Part shown: in pieces, positions 56,305 to 64,000 of the stretch
Position numbering within the stretch: position 1 is the first letter of the stretch
How the letters are laid out: each line of letters opens with the position of its first letter
Assembly: GCA_022478985.1 (NCBI GenBank)
Contig: JAKSZP010015901.1
Location: forward strand, 62,001-126,000
Length of the DNA: 64,000 nt
Direction of reading: 5' to 3'
From: Massospora cicadina
Taxonomy: Eukaryota > Entomophthoromycota > Entomophthoromycetes > Entomophthorales > Entomophthoraceae
Program-made: the position numbers and the translations under genes
The notes under the pieces: generated by a model
Seen by the model: only the letters and a program-made list of their open reading frames with translations
Database searches by the model: none
Told to the model about the DNA's origin: nothing

Positions 56305-56920
56305 TTAGTTTTGGAACAAGGGTTCAAAACCTGTTCCGCCTATGAAATAACGCGCTCAGGTTGAATCCAACTTCAGTTGATAACTTGAGTGAAGTCTGTT
56401 TCAGCCTATTTTACTAACTTGGATGGCAGTATTGCCCTATTGGTGAGCCGCTGCATGGGCCCACTGTGGCATAACCCCAATTTTTCTGTCTGAGCTTAAA
56501 TACAATTTCCCTAACCATCATTCCTTGTTGGTTAACTTCCCAAATAAACCTATTATCGTTTTAAGTCATTTTTTATTTTATGATATTCTGAACACTCCTG
56601 TGCACGAACCTCTTTGAGGAGGTCTCGCGTTCTGTTACACTTGCCATTTCAAGTACCATTATGCTCTCCCCTTGTGCACCATTTGTTTGCCCAGGATCCC
56701 TCCAACCTGGGCCACCTATCCCCATCCAATATGTGCACCGCGTCTCCCTCTATGGGGTTTTATTATAAAATTCGCAATATTATGCCTCAGCGGTTATTTC
56801 TCCAACACCCTCTGCTGGGCTCTAATCCCTATGGCATTAATGGCTAGTTCCCTGGCATTGGGCCTGTGCACCGAGCACCGCCATGCTGGTAACAGGAGAG
56901 CTATAGACACTCTCCTTACA
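56066..56920 (+). repeat. 3' LTR of element D
   Basis: 855 bp, same landmarks as the 5' LTR. The frame at 56672-56950 (CWALIPMALMASSLALGLCT, EHRHAGNRRAIDTLLT) is the second copy of the hydrophobic ORF and is still open. Confidence 0.95.
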
Positions 56921-56960
56921 GTTCCAGACCAAGTTTATTCACCAATTTAATGGACATGAT
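56921..56960 (-). pseudogene. 40-bp island of element E protease between D and F
   Basis: These bases, minus the duplicated ends, read on the - strand as MSIKLVNKLGLEL-type protease sequence. They join 63066 onward (N-terminal side) and 50978 downward (C-terminal side) without frame change. Confidence 0.75.
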
Positions 56961-57567
56961 TGTTGGAATTTCAGCCCAAATCAAAAAGTCGCATGAGGCA
57001 GATGACATTAATTGAACCCAATATGTTAAAATAGCTGAAACTTGTATCAGTGATAATTTTTTATAATTTCAAGCACTCTTAATATTGAGGAAGATCCCTG
57101 ACTAGTTTTGAGATCTCTTAATATTGGGGACAATTCCTGACTAATGCGGTCAAATGTTATTCGCCTGAAGCCCCTAACCTTAGGGTTCAAACCCAATCCA
57201 AGAGGCAATCAAATCCTATTTGACCAAGATGCCAGACTGCCACAGAATGCCTGATTGGTAACAGGTGTAGATCTTGGCTTTGACCGCTTGAATATTAACC
57301 AAAAAAACCTCCCTGAACTCTCTTATAATCATTTTTCTAAACAGATAACCTTTACTCTCTTTTTTCCAATTTTAAGTTAAATTGGCCTTCATCTGTTTTT
57401 TAGGAAAAAATAATAGTTAGGAATTATGACTCCAGGAACATTAAGCTGAATGAAGACTTTCCAGCCTAGAAAAGCAAAATACTTATAATCCAGCACTCAG
57501 GAACTTTAAGGTTTCCTAGACTTAAAATTTAAAGGGACAAGTGGTCTAAAACACCTTAGTCCTGACA
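56961..57567 (+). repeat. 5' LTR of element F
   Basis: Starts TGTTGGAATTTCAGCCC, ends CCTGACA. It contains short repeated phrases (CTCTTAATATTG twice here and in the 3' LTR). Confidence 0.93.
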
Positions 57568-57571
57568 AGGC

Positions 57572-57587
57572 TGGTGCTCCTTGCCAG
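57572..57587 (+). other. tRNA-type primer-binding site of element F
   Basis: TGGTGCTCCTTGCCAG begins four bases after the LTR, the same spacing and nearly the same sequence as in G. Confidence 0.75.
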
Positions 57588-57621
57588 GTTTATCCTGATT
57601 TCACAGTAAAAGTATTATACA

Positions 57622-59004
57622 ATGAGTAGAAACAATTTTGCGTTAGATCCCTCTCTGGATCAGGAACACCTTAACTTTATGGTGAAATTACCCGCTGTGA
57701 TACTTGGGATTTATCAAATAGTTTCTCACCATTAAGTAATTCCAACTAGAACTTTGTGATGCAACTACAGTTTTAAAAAGCGAACTTTGGCAGTTAATTC
57801 AACTCATTGCCACCATATTAGCCTTTTGTGACGACCATGATTTGGTAGATTCAATAATTGGAGATATTTAACGACTTGCAAAGTCAAATGGACGCTTTCC
57901 AACCGCACGTAGCTCCAAGCAATAGCAGTTCCTCTTCAGGTAAAAATAAACCCCAGTCTCAATCCATGCAGTTTGACCATTAACCCCCCAGGGCATGTTC
58001 TAACCGTCATTCAAAGAGAAGTATGGTCCAGGCGAAAGGAGTATCTTCTCTTTCCTATTTTGTTACAAAAGTGCTATGGAGAAAGCCACAAAAACCTAAA
58101 TGACTGTCGTAGTCAAATAGCTCAAGGCATTATGGTACTTCACCTGATGCATCTCTGGACTTGGGATGACATCAAGACTGCCTTGCTTTAGTAATTCAGG
58201 AGAAACTTATCTTTATACAACCAATAGTAAACTATTTATGGGCATAAGCATTAATTGAGAGAATCTGTCACTGAGTATGCTCACCTTTTTTACCATGAGG
58301 CTCAAACGTTTTTCTCTGGAAAACATCTTACTTTAGATGACACTATCAGTGCTTCGTTTTTGGCATTTAAAAAATTTGCCTAATATTCTAATTTATATAA
58401 AGCGATGAAGTCTAACTGGACGTCTCTCCTCCATAGAAAAGAAGCCACTTTGGAAACTCCGGCTGATCTCAAACCCAATGGGCCCTCTCTTTTTAATAAT
58501 AATAAGCCTCAGCCCCAAGTGCTAGTAGTTACACTACCCAAGTCGCCCACCCCAAATTATCCTGCACTTTTTGAAAAAGAAACAACCATATTGCAGAAAC
58601 TTGTTGCATCTTTCACATAGATCAACAAAAGAGCAGTCAGTATAGGCCAGGATGCTCCCTATGCTGATGACGATCAAATATCTCAGGATCATTATACTTG
58701 CTCTAATTCTATGCCCAGCACCTTGGTATGCTTATTGTTAGTGACGATTGCAGAAGCCAGAAAACTTCTTCCTATCCAAGGGAATAGAGATCTTCAGATT
58801 GCTTATTTTTATATTGGGCAGCTACCTAAACAAAATTTGGAGGTCATCTTCTCTATGGAAAGCCGAGAGCTGGCAGATAATACCTTAAAATACATTGAGC
58901 AGCCCTATGCTTGGCCACAGAAAAATCTTCCGCTTGCTTCGCTACAAATCCCCAACAAAGGTTTACTAGCTGTCAATCCTCAATTCATTTCTTTATTGGT
59001 TTGA
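57622..59004 (+). pseudogene. Gag of element F
   Basis: The start MSRNNFALDPSLDQEHLNFM is followed by broken frames. LHLMHLWTWDDIKTALL (57973-58191) and the core ESVTEYAHLFYHEAQTF near 58261-58310 match the Gag of G, H and I. Then come the linker SIGQDAPYADDDQISQDHYT near 58637-58700 and a long open stretch (58711-59004, NLEVIFSMESRELADNTLKY). No clear zinc knuckle. Confidence 0.72.
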
Positions 59005-59460
59005 GTAGAGGTAGTCATTCAAAAGGTTAAAGTTTCAGCAATAATTGATACTGGCTCATCAGTTAACGTTATATCCTCCCAACTTATCCATAAAATAAAA
59101 TGGCTACTGACTTGATTTATGAAGCTGACTATTGAGCGGTCAGCAATTGGATGACTAAAGCAATTATGGCTTATTAAGCCTTACTTCTCCAATTTAAAGA
59201 GCTTTTATTTACTGCCATTCTATTGCATTAAAAATAACTACAAACTGCTTATTGGAGCTAATTGATGAGGGAGTTTGACTACATCATCAACCATAAAGAA
59301 AAGTACCTTTCAATATTAGAATATCAGATACCATCAATACCTGAACTCTCGGTCAAGAGTAAAAGAGCCCTAAAAAACAAACCTGCATCCTTGAATATCC
59401 ATCCATCTTTTGTAAAGTCGAATATCAAGTATTAAAAGCCAAAACTTAGTTACCCCTGAA
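59005..59460 (+). pseudogene. Retropepsin of element F
   Basis: After a stop at 59002-59004, VSAIIDTGSSVNVISSQLIH (near 59030-59090) is an intact aspartic protease active site. The rest is broken (CIKNNYKLLIGAN near 59225 equals LIKTEFL of H). Confidence 0.78.
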
Positions 59461-60057
59461 ATGTGGCCTCAAAAATGGGATCCCTCTGTATGCCCCATCC
59501 AATTAAAATACCCTCTGGTTCACAAGTTATTGTGGATACGGGGATCAAGACTTTCACCCCTCATAATCAATTTTAGAGCCATGTGGACACCCGAAACCTT
59601 CAATCAAAGAAGCGTTGACCTGCCCTGGGATTTTGGATCCTGCCCACGGGAAATCTATCTCTATCTCACTAGGAAATTTAATGAAAAAATCTTCTTCAAG
59701 TCCTTTGGAATGCCACTATCACTTATGTAAAACTATGTCCCATTTAGGGTAACTTTGACATGAGTTGTTTTGGTTCTTTACAAGATTTAGGGATCAATCC
59801 TCTATCAAACATAGCTTTAGTTGACAGCCAAATTGGGGACAGTCTACTCCTAATGAAGGCCAGAACGTTAAAGACCTCCTCAAGGAGTATGGCGATATTT
59901 TTTTCTCAGGATCAAGTGACTATGGTAAAATGTCTGGGTAATTACCAAATTGGGATTAAGGATCAGCATTCATTTAAATTTAGGCCATACAGGAATTTAA
60001 AGTTGAGGAAGCCCAAGTGACCTTAGGGTTACAGAATCTGTTAGATCCTGGTTACTC
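59461..60057 (+). pseudogene. Pre-RT region of element F
   Basis: Frames KYPLVHKLLWIRGSRLSPLI and VDLPWDFGSCPREIYLYL correspond to the segment of H between protease and RT. 59760-60020 includes LGINPLSNIALVDSQIGDSL and EYGDIFFSQ-like sequence in another frame. Confidence 0.55.
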
Positions 60058-60598
60058 ATGCCTTCTATAAGCCTGTGGGCTTCCCCGCTTATATTAATTT
60101 GGAAGAAGGATAGTGGCCACTTTTGTCATGGATTAAAACCGCCAATTCAATCACAAGAGGATATAGCTATAATTGCCGCATGTAGACGATTTCTTACGCT
60201 TGATGTTAGGTTCCCACTATTTTTTGGCTATGGATCTCACCAGTGGGTACTGGCGATTTGATTTTTCACTGGAGGATTGTGAAAGATGTGCCCTCATTTC
60301 AAGTGAAGGACTATTCAAGCCCACTCAAATGCTGCAGGGGTTATGTAACGCCCCTGCTACCTTCCAACGCTTCAAGGAAGGACTTTTAGGTGACTTGAAA
60401 TATTCATGTGTGCTAATTTATCTCAACAATATTACCATTTTTTGAGAACTTTTACTGAGTACATAGATCATCTTTGGCAAGTTTTCAAGAAGTTATGGCA
60501 AGCCTCGTTAAAACTAAAGTTGTTTAAATGCTCCTTCTTTCAAAGCGAAATGAATTTTTTAGGCCATAAGCTAGGTAAAGCTGGAATATACCTGATGG
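60058..60598 (+). pseudogene. Reverse transcriptase of element F
   Basis: Readable parts: SPLILIWKKDSGHF, YFLAMDLTSGYWRFDFSLED, QMLQGLCNAPATFQRFKEGL and VLIYLNNITIF. The catalytic YLDD is YLNN, two Asp-to-Asn changes of G-to-A type, so it is dead. The thumb follows in the next frame (LKLKLFKCSFFQSEMNFLGH). Confidence 0.88.
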
Positions 60599-61240
60599 AT
60601 GATAAGGTTATGGCCTTTTCAAAGATGTCCCCTAAAACACTACAAGATATACATAATTTTTTCTGGGATGGTGGGATATTATTGTCAGTTTATTCCCCAT
60701 TTTGCCAACACCTCCAAGCCTCTAGTTTATTTATTGAAGAAAGGGGTACCCTTCCAGTGGAAAGAAGAGCAACATCAGGATTTTGACCTATTAAGCTCAG
60801 CTCTCTCCCATTCTCCAGTACTTAAACATACCAACTTCAGCAAACTCTTTCTTCTTATTATCAATGCTAGTGATATAGCCATTGGAGCCATACTACTGCA
60901 GCATGATGAAAACTTAGTAGACCATCCTATCGCCTACTATAGAAAAGCCCTAACCAGAGCTGAACGCAACTATATTTTTACAGAGCGCATATGCTTGGAA
61001 GTTCTACTGGGTAAAAAGCATTTTTGGCCCTACTTATGCACAAATCATTTTACAAAAATATACAAACATGCTCCCTTGATATGGCTAAAGCAAATGAAGG
61101 TTCCTGATGGGTTGTTAGCTTGATGTGAGTAAAAACTTCAAAGTTAATGACTTTTCTATCATATATCAACCAGGGGCTATCCACCAGAGTGCGGATTGCT
61201 TATCCATGCTCCCCATATTAAATACAAATGACTCTTAGGA
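60599..61240 (+). pseudogene. RNase H of element F
   Basis: A 174-codon frame contains YYCQFIPHFANTSKPLVYLL, LFLLIINASDIAIGAILLQH (catalytic D changed to N, as in H), LTRAERNYIFTERICLEVLL and KIYKHAPLIWLKQM. It continues in another frame with DFSIIYQPGAIHQSADCLS. Confidence 0.87.
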
Positions 61241-62458
61241 GGATTGACTCTACAATCTCTTAACCCAATCACTTTTATGGAAAGATGAATCCCCAACCCT
61301 TCAAAAAGAAATAACAAAAAAGTCAGCGAACCTCCAAGCTAAATATGGTAAACTGTACAAAACTGTATATTAAAAATGGTTGCCCTACATACGCCCTTTG
61401 GCGAGAACAGACATCATAATGGAGGAGCATTGGCAAGTTGGCCAAGGGGATTTCAGAAAAATACCAGAGGCTTAAGACTCAATGCTATTAGGAATGAATG
61501 CTTGTTTCCATCCAAGATGTATTAGAGTCCTGCCTGGTATGTAAAAGTCAAGACATGCTTAATCCCCAATCTCAACATCCAGTAGTTCCAACCTGTGAAC
61601 CCCTTCATACTATTAATATTGATGTTGTGGGACCTCTACCTCAAGCCTCTAATGGTAATTGGTTCCTCCACCTATCAGTGGATCATTTAACTAAGTGTAT
61701 AGAAGCTGTATCACTACCCTTTGCTTTGGCAAAAGCTACCTTCACATTCTTATATAATCAGATTATCACCCAGCATGGGTTAACTAACATACTTCTTTCT
61801 GATAATGGGCAAAACTTCTGATTGTCACTGGTGAAAGAATTAGCCAAACTGATGGGATCCACTCAGGTATTTTCCACCCCCTACCATCGTGCAACCAAAC
61901 GAATGGTAGGGCAGGAAAATGGTACTCTAACTTCAACTCTTTGAAAATGACTATGTCTGACCCCCTTCATTGGCTTAATAGCTTCCTAGTGCAATTCTGG
62001 CTATAGAATCAGCCATAATTAAATAATTAAGATGTCGCTTTTTCAAGCGTTGTACGTAATAAAACCCCATCTGCCTCTAAAGTGCAGGCTATGCTCGACC
62101 AAAACTCTCCCAAATCCCCTGAAGACACTATGCGAAGTATTGCCAATTAAATTATCTGACTTCAGGCCCTGGCTTATGAGAAATTATCTGCTACCACTAG
62201 TAGAGAAACATGTCGTTTTAATGACAAACATGACTCCCTGCACACCTTCCAACTAGGTGATCAAGTCCTTTTCTACCACCATTAGCTGGGTGGTCGTGAT
62301 AATAAATTGGGCTCAAGCTGGTTGGGGCCCTACAAAGTCTTTTATAAGTGGGGCAATGAACACTTGATTGTAGAGGACATTCAGGGTACCATAGTAAGTT
62401 GCATAAATAGTCGTTTTCTCCATCTGTTTCCCCCTGCGCCAAGATCTAGAGGGGGAGT
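61241..62458 (+). pseudogene. Integrase of element F
   Basis: The 107-codon frame has the zinc-ligand pair ESCLVCKSQD, the first D (LHTINIDVVGPLPQAS) and the second D (TNILLSDNGQNF). A Glu block may lie near 61900 in another frame. The C-terminus at 62307-62513 (GSSWLGPYKVFYKWGNEHLI; RFLHLFPPAPRS) ends at the purine tract AGATCTAGAGGGGGAGT. No chromodomain. Confidence 0.85.
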
Positions 62459-63065
62459 TGTTGGGATTCCTGCCCAAATCAAAGATTCACATGAGGAAGA
62501 TGGCATTAATTGAACCCAATATGTTATAATAGCTGAACCTTGTATCAGGGATAATCCCTGGCAAATTTCAAGCCCTCTTAATATTGGAGACGATCCCCAG
62601 CTAATTTGAGCCCTCTTAATATTGGGGACAATCCACAACTATTGCAGTCAAGTGTTAATTTCCTAAAGCTTCTTACTTCATGCTTCAAACCCAATCCATG
62701 TGGATAGCAAATCCTATCTGACTAAGATGACCAACCTGCCGCAGAATCCCTGATTGATAAAAAGTGTAGATATTAGCTTGGACCGCTTGGAGATTGACCA
62801 AAAAACTCCCTGAACTTCCTTCTAATTTTTTCTAACCAAATGAACTTTACTCTATTTTTGTCACTTTTTAAGTTATATTGGCCTTCCTCTATTTATTTAG
62901 GAAAAAATATTAGTTAGAATTTATGACTCTAGAAACGTTAACCTGAATAAGGAGACTTTCTGGCCAAGGAAAGCAAAATACTAATAATCCAGCACCCAGG
63001 AACTTTGGGTTTCCTGGCCTTAAAAATTAAAGGAGCAAGTGGTCTAAAACCCTTTAGCCTTGACA
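62459..63065 (+). repeat. 3' LTR of element F
   Basis: Starts TGTTGGGATTCCTGCCC after the purine tract and ends CTTGACA, followed by ATGAT. Differences from the 5' copy are mostly transitions. Confidence 0.93.
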
Positions 63066-64000
63066 ATGATGTTAACCAGTGCCTAGCTGTCAATGATAGA
63101 TCTTTCTTTGATCTTATCAACAACAATTTCAATGTATGTGCAATCAATTGAATAACCATCAGCTGCGTTGCTGTGTTAACTTCCAGAGCATCTACTTTCT
63201 TGAATAAGATTGTAGTTCAGCACATAAATATGGGCTAATTTCTACAAAAGTACCAAAAGATATGGCTGCCTGGTCTTCATCTTGCTTTGGAATATCACCT
63301 TAGGTGACTGGAAGCTCGTGTTGTTCTAACTGTTGAATATAAGTACTCACTTCTTTTACCAGTACTAATTCATATTTGCATTCAATCAATGAATGGGTGT
63401 CAAATTCTATCACATCATTACAATCACTTGGTGCAACACTGAAGGTGGGGCGTTCTTGTTGGACAAGGGCTTAACAAACCTGGTTCCAGTGATTTTGACT
63501 TACTAGGGATTTTTTATTAGGAGTGAAAGTAGAAAATCCTGGTTCTACTCCACCTGCTTTTTTCCTAATCTTTCTTCTTTCCAGGGTTTACGGAATGAAC
63601 CTTAAGTTTGAACCTAAACTAGGATCCAATTGGCATAAAGCCCCAGGTTTTTACAAAAATATCAAGTAACCTGAGCGATATCATGCCTAGGGAAATGAGG
63701 TCCATGAGGACAGGCTAATTCTATCCTTAGAAAAATGACCTTATCAAAATGGTCACAGAGCTCCACTGACTTAAATTAAGTGCCTCAAAAGTGTCAGCGT
63801 TAAAGGAGGAAGTAATTTATTATATGGGTAAAATTCTTCTCCTCATTCAAAACAGGGACTAGAACCTAATAAAATTCTTTTTAGGGATCTCAGGTATGAT
63901 GCAGGGCGATTTAGGCATCAAAACTTATTTAGCACTTTGGCTATATATAAAAACTTGAGCCTCATAATAAGACCATATAGCAAATGCTTTAATGGACGCA
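63066..64000 (-). pseudogene. Element E: protease active site, linker and Gag core (runs off window)
   Basis: On the - strand near 63070-63120 the protease start reads IEIVVDKIKERSIIDS-stop-ALVN: the expected IDTGA-like motif with the Gly codon turned into TAG. Upstream are the linker (DEDQAAISFGTFVEISPYL near 63230) and, near the window edge, the Gag core YYEAQVFIYSQSAK, matching F, G and I. The rest of Gag and the 5' LTR lie outside. Confidence 0.7.

Larger units (their letters stand above)
50979..56920 (+). mobile_element. Ty3/Gypsy chromodomain element D, complete but decayed
   Basis: LTRs of 851 bp (50979-51829) and 855 bp (56066-56920) are flanked by perfect GTTCC duplications (50974-50978 and 56921-56925). 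The domain order is Gag, protease, RT, RNase H, integrase, chromodomain. It is a close relative of B, inserted in the protease gene of E. Confidence 0.97.
56961..63065 (+). mobile_element. Ty3/Gypsy element F, complete but decayed
   Basis: Two 607-bp LTRs (56961-57567 and 62459-63065) are flanked by perfect ATGAT duplications (56956-56960 and 63066-63070). The order is Gag, protease, RT, RNase H, integrase. It is related to E, G, H and I by Gag core and primer site, and is inserted in element E. Confidence 0.96.

Overview
The window is eukaryotic repeat DNA. It is almost entirely LTR retrotransposons of the Ty3/Gypsy order plus one LINE, nested inside one another and broken by stops, frameshifts and mostly transition-type changes. 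I see no intact host gene, rRNA, tRNA, CRISPR array or bacterial-style operon. Chromodomain (Tf1/sushi-like) Gypsy elements, a LINE whose first ORF ends in a zinc knuckle, an AT-rich background and heavy decay suggest a filamentous fungus with a repeat-swollen genome, for example a rust or another plant-associated fungus. The species cannot be fixed from the sequence, and the fungal assignment is inference.

Layout. (A) 1-7064, + strand: chromodomain Gypsy with its 5' LTR cut by the window edge. (G) about 8790-11250 and beyond, - strand: Gypsy relic with a collagen-like Gag segment. 11.25-15.4 kb: AT-rich, one unassigned coding relic and two tiny retroposon insertions. (LINE) - strand, in three pieces: 15431-16283, 22236-24157 and 33716 to about 36000. 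It is split by Gypsy B (16284-22235, - strand, target duplication GACCC/GACCT) and Gypsy H (24158-33715, - strand, CCATG). (I) - strand relic at about 36050-36694 and 43335-46100, split by Gypsy C (36695-43334, + strand, TATTG). (J) about 46.2-46.6 kb, - strand: relic of an A-like element. (E) - strand Gypsy at about 46.7-50978, 56921-56960 and 63066-64000. Its protease gene was hit twice, by Gypsy D (50979-56920, + strand, GTTCC) and Gypsy F (56961-63065, + strand, ATGAT).

Two Gypsy lineages are present. A, B, C and D (J by its Pol end) have RNase H, integrase and usually a chromodomain. Their primer-binding site is complementary to a sequence inside their own LTR, about 30 bp downstream of a TATA box, which is the arrangement expected for Tf1-type self-priming. 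E, F, G, H and I share a Gag core motif (FYxEAQ-like), and F, G and H use a tRNA-type primer site beginning TGGTGCTC.

Most worth a second look: (1) self-priming signatures in several families; (2) LTRs that appear to code at both ends, with a hydrophobic N-terminal ORF starting in R/U5 and crossing the primer site, and a Pol tail crossing the polypurine tract into U3; (3) a HKN/PGG box in that tail, shared by several families; (4) three insertions of only 19-31 bp with about 15-bp target duplications and A-tails; (5) a collagen-like Gag insert; (6) the same inactivated RT motif (YMDYN) in two separately inserted elements; (7) a reverse-strand gene-like ORF with its own TATA box inside element H.
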